Source: JARRLC01 sp050290865 (GTDB taxonomy: Bacteria > Pseudomonadota > Alphaproteobacteria > Rhizobiales > Rhodomicrobiaceae). Taken from it: 16,287 nucleotides of DNA. The first letter of the stretch is position 1. Every line of letters starts with the position of its first letter. Below are positions 5,957 to 12,522 of the stretch, one piece after another. The notes under the pieces were generated by a model that did not search any database, had not been told where the DNA came from, and saw nothing but the letters and a program-made list of their open reading frames with translations. Location: assembly GCA_050290865.1 (NCBI GenBank), contig JBNKIW010000050.1:1-16287 (forward strand), given 5' to 3'. The translations under genes were made by a program, and so were the position numbers.

Positions 5957-6909
5957 AACCGATGCGCCAGCTCCCCATCGAACGCGCCTGCCATCTCGCA
6001 GAACGCGCCGAAGAACGGCGCTGGCTGATCGACGGCCTGTGGCTGGAAGAAGCCGTCGGCATCATTGGCGGCGAGCCCAAATGCTGCAAGTCCTTCCTTG
6101 CCCTCGACATGGCGGTTGCCATCGCCTCCGGCAAACCCTGCCTGCGCCGCTATGGCGTTGCGCGGCCCGGCCGCGTGCTGCTTTACGCCGCCGAGGACGC
6201 GCTGCACATCGTCCGGCGGCGGCTCGAAGGCATCTGCGCCGCGGCGGGCACCACGCTCGCCGGTCTCGACATACAGGTGATCACCGCCCCAACCCTCAGG
6301 CTCGACCTCGACGCCGACCGCGCCGGTCTCGACGACGCCGTCGCCAGGCTGAAGCCGCGCCTGCTGATCCTCGACCCGTTCGTGCGCCTGCACCGCATCG
6401 ATGAAAACGTCTCCGGCGAGGTGGCGCCGCTGCTCGCCTTCCTGCGCGATCTCCAGCGCCGCCATGGCGCCGCTGTCGCCGTCGTTCATCACGCCAGAAA
6501 AGGTGCTGGCGCCGTCAGGGCCGGTCAGGCGCTGCGCGGATCTTCCGAGTTCCACGCCTGGGGCGATTCCAACCTCTATCTCCGCCGGGAGGGCGAGGAG
6601 CGCATCATCCTCACCGTCGAGCATCGCGCCGCCGCATCCTTACCTGGTGTCCCGCTCCAACTCACCGAGCGCGGCGACGCCCTGGCGCTGGAGCCCGCCG
6701 CGCCAAAACCCGAGCCATCGGCCGCCGAACCGTGTGCCGTCGACGACCGCATCACCGCCGCCCTCGCCGAGGCCGGGCAACCCCAGCCGGTCTCTGCGAT
6801 CCGCGCCATCTGCCGTATCCGCACCGCGACCCTCTACGAGCGCCTTGCCGCCATGACCGCCACCGGCCGCATCGTCAAATCCACCGAAGGCTACCACCTC
6901 GCCGGATAA
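5953..6909 (+). CDS. RepA-like RecA-fold ATPase with C-terminal winged helix
   Basis: A 318-aa protein whose ATG overlaps the stop of the ATPase gene. It matches the AAA_25/RepA hexameric-helicase family: Walker A GGEPKCCKS (39-47, the GxPKxxKS variant of this family), catalytic-type Glu in YAAED (78-82), Walker B LLILDPF (137-143), VVHHARK (177-183) and the RGSSEFHAWGDSNLYL block (195-210). Residues 263-316 form a winged-helix module (SAIRAICRIRTATLYERLAAM..TGRI). Family members are plasmid/phage replicative helicases or ATP-dependent DNA-binding proteins. Its place as third member of a transposase operon is unusual. It could load on DNA after strand transfer, assist replicative transposition, or act in target choice; these are inferences. 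Confidence 0.85.
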   Translation: MKPMRQLPIERACHLAERAEERRWLIDGLWLEEAVGIIGGEPKCCKSFLALDMAVAIASGKPCLRRYGVARPGRVLLYAAEDALHIVRRRLEGICAAAGTTLAGLDIQVITAPTLRLDLDADRAGLDDAVARLKPRLLILDPFVRLHRIDENVSGEVAPLLAFLRDLQRRHGAAVAVVHHARKGAGAVRAGQALRGSSEFHAWGDSNLYLRREGEERIILTVEHRAAASLPGVPLQLTERGDALALEPAAPKPEPSAAEPCAVDDRITAALAEAGQPQPVSAIRAICRIRTATLYERLAAMTATGRIVKSTEGYHLAG

Positions 6910-7670
6910 CCCGCTCAGACGGTCCCCCCGGCCGGCAGGCCGGAATGTTCCGTATCCATCGCCGTGTGCGTTGAGCGCCGGCGCTGCGGCGCCGTGATCC
7001 TCCTGGCATCAACACCGCCCGCACGCCCAAACCTCCCGATGACGGTGGAATGGCAGCCCCATCTCTTCTTCTTGGTGTAATCCTGGCTCGCGTGCCAGTT
7101 GGAGCGGTGCCGTGACCTCGGACTTCCGCTTCCGCCTTCCCGCATTCTCTACAGCCCTCGGGAAGCGGAAGCCGGAAAAGCATCAGACAACGCGCTTTCA
7201 GCAGCATCGAAATCTGAGATCGTGCTCATGGGAACCTTCCGCCATCATCCCTGCCATCTTCCCGCAGGCTGAGTGTTTCCGCCCGCCGCATCGGTAGGCC
7301 GCTGAACACCGGCGGGCGACCGGGAGGAAGGACGAGCGCGGTCCGCTTGGCCGTCGGGAGGATCGTGGGAGGATGAAACCTTTGCGGTGCAAGAACTTCC
7401 CCCGTGCGATGGGAGGATTGGGAAGCCTTCCCCCGATCCTCCCAAATACCACTCCGCAGGCTGCGCACCGCCCTTGCTTCTGGTCCCCGCCCTTTCCTGG
7501 TGCGTCCGCACGGGCGGACCGCGTCCCTGGCGCGCCGAGCATCCTCCCGTCAGACGGGACACAACCTCACATGTGGCGATCCTGGCATTTCCGCCGCATA
7601 CCAGCCATCGGCATGCGGCCCCGGGACGATCCGTACATATCGTACCCGTCTCAAAACACGGCGGGGTGGC
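6910..7670. other. Repeat-rich non-coding interval between transposon operon and traK
   Basis: No credible gene on either strand; open frames here lack ribosome-binding sites and family motifs. It holds a GC hairpin right after the RepA-like gene (CCGGCC 6928-6933 / GGCCGG 6938-6943, no T-run), a long imperfect inverted repeat (7124-7142 / 7159-7177), and copies of GGGAGGAT in both orientations (7356-7548). The right end of the transposon and the 3' trailer of traK must both lie in it. In RP4 the genes traL and traM would follow traK on this side; no trace of them was recognised. Confidence 0.6.
7356..7548. repeat. GGGAGGAT repeat cluster
   Basis: GGGAGGAT occurs at 7356-7363, 7367-7374 and 7411-7418 on the + strand and as ATCCTCCC at 7436-7443 and 7541-7548, with a GGGAGGAA variant at 7322-7329. 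The copies at 7411 and 7436 face each other and, with internal GGGAAG/CTTCCC, form a hairpin. Five 8-mers in under 200 bp is more than expected by chance. They could be protein-binding sites at a transposon end or within the transfer region. Confidence 0.5.
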
Positions 7671-8105
7671 TCACTCTCGCCGCTTGCGGTGCTTGTAGGC
7701 GTCCATGGGATCGTAGTGGAACTCCGGCAACTTCCTTGGCCCCATCGTCCGTGGCCCCATGGTCCGCGGCCCTGACGGCGTCGGTTTTTCGGCACCAGGA
7801 GAAGAGGGAGCTGGGGTGGAACCATGCCGTTCCGGCGGCCATGATCCAGCCGCTGTGTCCGTCCAGCCTCTTTCCGTAGCCGGTGCCTTCAGCTTCCTGC
7901 GGGGCTTTGGCGGCTTGCCGTGGATGTCGGCATTCACATAGCGCGTAAACTGAACATAGCTGAAGCCGAGCCGCGGAGCGAACAGGTCATAGACGGCAAT
8001 CATGGTGGCCCCGCGCTCGATCTCCGCGCGGATGTCGTCACGGCAGGCGATAAAGGCGATGCGGCCGCTCCGCCTCGCTAGGGGCTTCTTGCCAGTTTTG
8101 TCCAT
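7671..8105 (-). CDS. traK: TraK-like oriT-binding relaxosome protein
   Basis: A 144-aa basic protein. Residues about 14-56 carry the TraK-family pattern: an Arg-rich start, then IAFIACRDDIRAEIERGATM (invariant-type RDD/RAE helix), a helix IAVYDLFAPRLG, and FSYVQFTRYV, which in this family forms the DNA-binding unit. The second half is Pro/Ser-rich and disordered, with a tandem TMGPR repeat near 120, ending in a conserved-looking basic tail (FHYDPMDAYKHRKRRE). In RP4, TraK binds and bends oriT DNA to help relaxosome assembly. Here it is divergent from traJ with the oriT-like region between them, the same arrangement as RP4. The ATG at 8105 is the only plausible start; AAGGG lies about 10 nt upstream. 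traL/traM are not found downstream. Confidence 0.8.
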   Translation of the reverse strand: MDKTGKKPLARRSGRIAFIACRDDIRAEIERGATMIAVYDLFAPRLGFSYVQFTRYVNADIHGKPPKPRRKLKAPATERGWTDTAAGSWPPERHGSTPAPSSPGAEKPTPSGPRTMGPRTMGPRKLPEFHYDPMDAYKHRKRRE

Positions 8106-8359
8106 CGTGGGGCCCTTGGGGTTGGTGTGGCGCCGCGTCGTCGCGGACCGGCCGGAAACACCGCTGACAACAAACTAAATAATATCATGTATAATATGGT
8201 TTCTGAAACCGTTTAATGGGCAGGCTGGCACAGTTTTCATGAAAATATGTGAAATAAGTCGAAACTCTGTGCGAAGCTGTGTAACTCAATGAAACTTAGT
8301 GAAAACGCTTGTGCGCTTGCACAAACTTACACGAGCTTTCACATATTTGCACCGGTTTG

Positions 8360-8392
8360 GCGGGCAAGATGTGTGATGTAGGCCTACATCAC
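8360..8392 (-). other. nic region with TraJ-binding palindrome
   Basis: Read on the - strand, CCTACATCAC is followed by ACATCTTG and CCCGC. RP4, as I recall it, has CCTACTTCAC followed by CTATCCTG and CCCGG, with the nick after the G of ATCCTG. By analogy the nick here lies between bases 8365 and 8364 of the - strand. The palindrome GTGATGTAGGCCTACATCAC (8373-8392) is perfect over 20 bp and begins 8 bp from that point, the distance at which TraJ binds its repeat in RP4. The main difference is ATCTTG for ATCCTG. Confidence 0.75.
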
Positions 8393-8423
8393 GACCGCTT
8401 ACTACGCCTGCGGCTCGACGCGA

Positions 8424-8440
8424 GCGGGCCTGTGGCCCGC
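8424..8440 (+). promoter_or_regulatory. Hairpin just upstream of the traJ ribosome-binding site
   Basis: GCGGGCC (8424-8430) pairs perfectly with GGCCCGC (8434-8440) around a 3-nt loop. The AAGAAGGA ribosome-binding sequence begins immediately after the stem, 15 bp before the traJ ATG. It could shape traJ translation or be a second protein site at the edge of oriT. Confidence 0.45.
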
Positions 8441-8455
8441 AAGAAGGAACACCAG

Positions 8456-8791
8456 ATGGAACAGACGCGAGACCGGTTGAAGCCGATCAAGGTCTATGTG
8501 ACTGCCGGGGAGCGTGCGGCGATTGAGGTCAATGCGAAGGCCTGCGACCTCACTGTTTCCGCCTATTTGCGCGCGCTCGGCAGCGGCTACGAACCAAAGT
8601 CGACGCTGGACCAGCGAGCCATCGGCGACCTCCTGCGGGTGAACGCCGATCATGGACGGCTCGGCGGGCTCCTGAAACTGTGGCTTGCGGAAAAGCAGGG
8701 CGAAGGTGCGCCGGCCTATGACGTACGCACCCTGTTGCGGCAGATCGAGGCGCTGCAGGATCAGCTGCGAGCAATCGTCAAGCGGTTGTGA
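8456..8791 (+). CDS. traJ: TraJ-like relaxosome protein (RHH accessory factor)
   Basis: A 111-aa protein matching RP4 TraJ in length and pattern: IKVYVTAGERAAIEVNAKAC (residues 11-30, the beta strand and first helix of a ribbon-helix-helix), LTVSAYLRALGSGYEPKS (second helix and arm), then LLRVNADHGRLGGLLKLWL (59-77), the hallmark block of this family, and a C-terminal coiled-coil helix. TraJ binds the palindrome next to nic and recruits the relaxase. The ATG at 8456 has AAGGA 8 nt upstream; an earlier in-frame start (8309) would run back through the nick region and is rejected. In RP4 the relaxase gene follows directly; here only a stub is seen. Confidence 0.85.
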   Translation: MEQTRDRLKPIKVYVTAGERAAIEVNAKACDLTVSAYLRALGSGYEPKSTLDQRAIGDLLRVNADHGRLGGLLKLWLAEKQGEGAPAYDVRTLLRQIEALQDQLRAIVKRL

Positions 8792-8874
8792 TCGCCGCCG
8801 CCAACGTGCCTCTCACGGCCCGCCCGTTCCTTCTTGAGGCCGAATGCGCCCTTCGGGTCGAAAGCCGCCCCTGA
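8788..8874 (+). pseudogene. Possible start stub of a lost TraI-type relaxase gene
   Basis: A GTG overlapping the traJ stop (GTGA) opens a 28-codon frame beginning MIAAANVPLTAR. RP4-type relaxases, as I recall, begin similarly (MIAKHVP...) and sit in the same coupled position after traJ. After about nine residues no further relaxase signature (catalytic Tyr, HxDxxNxH) is seen, and the frame stops at 8872-8874. It may be the broken 5' end of traI, or chance; the similarity is short. Confidence 0.25.
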
Positions 8875-8940
8875 CGAGGCGTCAAACCTGCCGTCGATAT
8901 GCACTCTTAAGCAGTCATTTGAGAAGACGCGCCGGCGACC

Positions 8941-8974
8941 GATGTGTCGGCGTTCGGCGCGCCCTTGACACATC
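8941..8974 (-). terminator. Inverted repeat downstream of the arylsulfatase gene
   Basis: GATGTGTC (8941-8948) and GACACATC (8967-8974) form an 8-bp inverted repeat, with GC-rich CGCGCC/GGCGCG pairing options inside and around it. It lies about 40 bp beyond the sulfatase stop on the - strand. There is no clear T-run, so terminator function is only suggested. Confidence 0.3.
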
Positions 8975-9013
8975 TCAAATTGCCCAGCTCCGAGATTTCC
9001 GGGAGGACGGCTG

Positions 9014-11560
9014 CTACTCGCTCACCCTGTTCTCGCGCTGAGCCGCGCGCAGACGCTGCTTGTCCTCCGGGGTCAGCTTCGGACGGTCGATCTTCAGCGT
9101 CAGCTTCTCAAGCCTGCCGTTGAACTTGAACGGGATGGCGTAGTCCTTATCGTCGACCGGCGTACCGGTGTCGGCACCGACATCGAAGTTCTCGTCCCAC
9201 TGCAGGATGAGGGGCAGGGTGTGCTCCATCTTCTGCGTCGCAACCGCCTTGCCATCGACCTTGAGCACGCCGATACCGCTCCGCCCGATGCCGCTCAGAT
9301 TGTTGAAGGCGAGGGTGCCCATGCCGAGACCGTCATATTTGAAATCGAACTCAAGCGTGTGCTTGCCGGGCGTCAGGATATCAGGGCCTTCCCACCGGAT
9401 GCGGTTCAGATCGACCAGATTCCACAGGAACACCGGTTTGCCCTTCACGACATAGAAGCCATAGCCGCCGAACCGGCCGCCCTGCGTCACGATCATGCCT
9501 TCGGCGCCGCCCTCGGGAACGTCCACATCGGCGGTGAAGGTGTAGGACGCGTTGAGGATGCTTGGTGCATCGCCGTTCGGTGTTCCCGTGAGTTCGCCCG
9601 AATAGGTGAACTCGTTCCGGCCCGCCGTGATGCTCGGCCGCGGCGCGACAAGGCGGGTGGCCACAGACGCATCCAGCGGCAGAACCTGGTATTTGTGCGC
9701 CTCCTGCCAGAACAGTTCCGTCAGCTCGTTCAGCTTTTCGGGATGTTTGCTGGCGACGTCCTGGGACTGGGTCCAGTCGTTGTTCAGGTCGTAAAGCTCC
9801 CACACGGCCGTGGCGGGATCGAGATTGGCGGGGCCGAACGTGACCCAGGGCGGGCGCTTCACCTTGGCGCTTGCGATCCAGCCGTCGTGATAGATCGCGT
9901 AATCGCCCATCATCTCGAAATACTGCGTCTTGTGCGTCGATGGCGCGCCGGCGTTAGCCTTGTCAAAGGTGTAGGCCATGCTCACGCCCTCGATCGGGCT
10001 CTGGTTGATGCCGTCCACGGTCTCCGGCTGCGGGACGTTGGCTGCTTCGAGGATCGTGGGCGCGATGTCGATTACATGGTGAAACTGGTGACGGATACCG
10101 CCCTTATCCTTAATCACCTTCGGCCACGAGATCGCCGCGCCCTGGCGGATGCCGCCGAAATGGGATGCGATCTGCTTGGTCCAGGAGAACGGCGTATCGA
10201 GCGCCCAGGACCACGGCACCGCCATGTGATTATAGGTGCGATCGGTGCCCCAGACGTCGTAGAACTTCTTGAGCTGGACCGCTACGGGCACGTCGATGCC
10301 ATTGAACATCGCCACTTCATTCGGCGTGCCGATCAGCGTGCCCTCGGCGCTCCCGCCATTGTCGCCGCTGATATAGATGATCAGCGTATTGTCGAGCTTG
10401 CCCATGTCCTCGACCGCCTGGATGACACGGCCGATTTCATGGTCGGTATAGGCGAGATAGGCGGCGTAGACATTCATCTGACGGATGAACATCTTCTTTT
10501 CGTCTGCGGAAAGCTGCTCCCAACGCTTCAGGAGCTTGTCCGGCCAGGGGGTCATCTTGGCGTTCTCGGGGATCACGCCGAGCTTTTTCTGGTTGGCAAA
10601 GATCTCCTCGCGCAGCACGTTCCACCCCTTGTCGAACAGGTGCATGTCGGTGATCTTCTTGACCCACTCCGGCGTTGGATGATGCGGTGCATGCGTGCCG
10701 CCCGGGACATAGTAGACGAAGAACGGCTGTTCGGGCGCCAGCGCGTTGATGCGCTTCATATAGGCGATGGCGTCGTCAGCCATGGCCGTCGTGAGGTTCC
10801 AACCCGGCTTGCCGACATAGGGGTAAATCGCCGTCGTGTTCCGGAATAGGTTCGGCTGCCACTGACTGGTGTCGCCGCCGACGAAACCATAGAAATATTC
10901 GAAGCCCATGCCGATCGGCCACTGATCGAACGGACCGTCCTGGCTTGCTTGGAAAGCGGGCGTGTTGTGGTCCTTGCCGAACCAGGACGTCCGGTAGCCG
11001 TTGTCTTTGAGGATCCGGCCGATGGTCGCCTTGTCGTTCGGGATGATCGAGTCGTAACCCGGAAAGCCGGTCGCCTGCTCGGAGATCACGCCGAAGCCGG
11101 TCGAATGATGATTGCGGCCCGTGATCAGGGCAGCGCGCGTCGGCGAACACAGCGACGTGGAGTGGAAATTGGTATAGCGCAGGCCATCCCTGGCGATGCG
11201 GTCGAGAGCGGGCGTCGGGATGACGCCGCCGAAGGTACTGGGGGCGCCGAAACCGACGTCGTCGGTCATGATGAGCAGGATGTTGGGCGCGCCCTTGGGC
11301 GGCGTCACGCGCGGCGGCCAATAGGGCGTCGATTGTGCGGCGTTGCGCTCGATCTTGCCTTTGAATGGCGGCATCTGCGCGGGGAGCTGCTTGCCATCAA
11401 GGGTCACCGTGGCGTCGGGAGAGCCCGGAACGCCGTGAATAGTCTCGGCGTGCGAGCACGTGGCGCTTGCGGCGAGCAGCCAAGCACCGCCCAGCAGGGA
11501 CACGGCGGCCAGGGTCTTGAAACTGAATGAACCGGCTGCAAAACGTAAGGGAAGCGCCAT
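9014..11560 (-). CDS. Exported type I arylsulfatase, long form
   Basis: An 848-aa sulfatase. An N-terminal signal peptide (hydrophobic about 17-33, likely cleavage after SHA near residue 38) predicts export. The alkaline-phosphatase-fold core starts at APNILLIMTDDVGFG (metal-binding Asp100/Asp101). The active-site motif is CSPTRAALITGR (138-149); Cys138 would be converted to formylglycine. Other expected ligands are Lys196 and His198 (FGKDHN), His290 (GGTHAPHH) and Asp400/Asn401 (SGDNGG). Beyond about residue 610 a beta-rich C-terminal domain of over 200 residues makes it longer than classical 530-aa AtsA; long arylsulfatases of this kind exist in mycobacteria and proteobacteria. It would hydrolyse sulfate esters, substrate unknown. 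No formylglycine-generating enzyme gene is in the window. The start is supported by a weak GAGG; a second, broken sulfatase lies 150 bp upstream on the same strand. Confidence 0.93.
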   Translation of the reverse strand: MALPLRFAAGSFSFKTLAAVSLLGGAWLLAASATCSHAETIHGVPGSPDATVTLDGKQLPAQMPPFKGKIERNAAQSTPYWPPRVTPPKGAPNILLIMTDDVGFGAPSTFGGVIPTPALDRIARDGLRYTNFHSTSLCSPTRAALITGRNHHSTGFGVISEQATGFPGYDSIIPNDKATIGRILKDNGYRTSWFGKDHNTPAFQASQDGPFDQWPIGMGFEYFYGFVGGDTSQWQPNLFRNTTAIYPYVGKPGWNLTTAMADDAIAYMKRINALAPEQPFFVYYVPGGTHAPHHPTPEWVKKITDMHLFDKGWNVLREEIFANQKKLGVIPENAKMTPWPDKLLKRWEQLSADEKKMFIRQMNVYAAYLAYTDHEIGRVIQAVEDMGKLDNTLIIYISGDNGGSAEGTLIGTPNEVAMFNGIDVPVAVQLKKFYDVWGTDRTYNHMAVPWSWALDTPFSWTKQIASHFGGIRQGAAISWPKVIKDKGGIRHQFHHVIDIAPTILEAANVPQPETVDGINQSPIEGVSMAYTFDKANAGAPSTHKTQYFEMMGDYAIYHDGWIASAKVKRPPWVTFGPANLDPATAVWELYDLNNDWTQSQDVASKHPEKLNELTELFWQEAHKYQVLPLDASVATRLVAPRPSITAGRNEFTYSGELTGTPNGDAPSILNASYTFTADVDVPEGGAEGMIVTQGGRFGGYGFYVVKGKPVFLWNLVDLNRIRWEGPDILTPGKHTLEFDFKYDGLGMGTLAFNNLSGIGRSGIGVLKVDGKAVATQKMEHTLPLILQWDENFDVGADTGTPVDDKDYAIPFKFNGRLEKLTLKIDRPKLTPEDKQRLRAAQRENRVSE

Positions 11561-11711
11561 TCCGTGCCTCGCTAAATGCGATCATTGATTGTCTCCCCGT
11601 CTACCACACAACCATTAATGTTCTGAGACAGGGAAAAGGCACGTTCAGATCGGCTAAGAGGAAGCAGGCGCGCCAGAGCACACCCGCGCTTCTGCGACAG
11701 TTTATGTCCAT

Positions 11712-12085
11712 TTATCTGCCGACCGCAGCGTGCGCGTCCTGAATTTTCTCCAACGCGTCGCCCACGCTGAAGCTGCCGGGCTTCTGCCTCGGCGGGAACT
11801 CCTTGTACGTTTCCAGCAGGTTGCCAACGATCGCCTGCGCAGGGAGCAACAGGAACATGCGCTCGGCCCACCACTTGTCGTATTCATAGGAGGCACCGCG
11901 CCGCAGAGCGTGCTGTAGGCGCTGACATTGGTGATCCCGATGTCGTCACCCCAGATCACGAGGATGTTAGGCTTTTTGTCCGCCGCTGCCGCGGGTGCGA
12001 TGAGGGAGACGGCGGCTGTGAGGCCGATGATCAGACTGGCAGCGAGAAAACGCGGTGCCGCAAGAGGTCCGGATATCTTCATCAC
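11712..12085 (-). pseudogene. Second arylsulfatase gene with large internal deletion
   Basis: The gene starts well: a signal peptide (MMKISGPLAAPRFLAASLII..PAAAA) then DKKPNILVIWGDDIGITNVSAYS, the N-terminus of classical sulfatases with the metal-binding DD. After about 60 residues, near 11905-11915, the sequence jumps. In another frame it continues YEYDKWWAERMFLLLPAQAI.., LLETYKEFPPRQKPGSFSV and ends with a TAA at 11712-11714, the usual C-terminus of the same family. About 400 residues, including the CxPxR active site, are missing and the two ends are out of frame. It is therefore dead. A deletion within a formerly intact gene explains this best. It is a different, shorter sulfatase type from the neighbour at 9014-11560. 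Confidence 0.85.
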
Positions 12086-12522
12086 TATCTCTCTCGTTCC
12101 TTCATAGAATGGAAACTCCGGCCTCGGATCGCACGAAAAGGCGGACCGGCTCTCAGCGCCTGCCCTGAAAAGATAGGCAATGAACCATCCGTGAATCCGG
12201 AAATGCTCAATGTGCTGCGGGGAGATTGGTGTCGCCGCCTTGTGTCAGGCTGGTGAATTGGCCCGCCGGGGCTGTCCGGACAACGCGACAGGCGCCAGAT
12301 CTTTGGAAGCAACCTGGGAAGAATAACGGGGCGGCACGCGAAAAGGTGTTCAGAAACGCATCGTGCTATTCAAGCCGCCGCTCCGTTGGTTGACTTTCCG
12401 TTTCGCGGGCCGGAAGTTGCGCGTCAAGCGTTTACACTCGTTGCAAAGAGCCAACAGCGTGTTGCGCACGGCTTCCCCTGGGAAATGTCCTGCTCGGCCA
12501 GTCCGAATTGAGATTGCCTCCC
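12086..12522. other. Intergenic region between divergent sulfatase and cytochrome genes
   Basis: No gene is supported in this stretch. It must hold the promoters for the sulfatase genes (-) and the cytochrome gene (+), but no close match to a -35/-10 pair stood out on either strand; TTTACA near 12430 is a possible -35 for the cytochrome. Open frames across it are shadows or lack ribosome-binding sites. Confidence 0.4.

Larger units (their letters stand above)
2997..6909 (+). mobile_element. Core operon of an unclassified DDE/AAA/RepA transposon
   Basis: Four consecutive + genes behave as one unit: Cys-rich/HTH protein, DD(35)E transposase, TniB/ExeA-type AAA ATPase, and RepA-like RecA-fold ATPase. 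The last three are joined by ATGA stop/start overlaps at 5117-5120 and 5953-5956. A transposase plus a TniB-type ATPase is the core of the Tn7/Tn5053/Mu class. No TniQ/TnsD, resolvase or TnsA-like gene is present. I could not identify terminal inverted repeats, so the coordinates cover only the gene core; the divergent SEC-C gene on the left may also belong to the element. The right end is probably in the repeat-rich 6910-7670 interval. Confidence 0.7.
8106..8455. other. oriT: Origin of transfer (oriT), RP4/IncP-like
   Basis: This non-coding stretch between divergent traK and traJ is strongly AT-rich from 8165 to 8350. It contains a TATAAT with overlapping AT-rich hexamers suited to promoters in both directions (8181-8198), a GGTTTC/GAAACC mini-palindrome (8198-8210), a 12-bp inverted repeat aaatatgtgaaa / tttcacatattt (8243-8254 / 8337-8348), and several GTGAAA-type half sites between them as expected for TraK binding. 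The nick region and TraJ palindrome follow at 8360-8392. Layout and motifs match the RP4 class of oriT. Confidence 0.8.

Noticed and set aside
5887..6624. 245-codon - strand frame
   Set aside because: It is antisense to the RepA-like ATPase, whose family motifs are clear.
7198..7542. 114-codon - strand frame downstream of traK, at the position of traL
   Set aside because: It has no Walker motif or TraL similarity, low-complexity composition, and it spans the repeat cluster.
7322..7548. GGGAGGAT repeats as a CRISPR array
   Set aside because: Repeats are 8 bp, irregularly spaced and in both orientations; no cas gene is present.
9221..10849. 542-codon + strand open frame
   Set aside because: It lies wholly antisense to the arylsulfatase, which carries all family motifs; the shadow frame is a by-product of GC-rich codon use.
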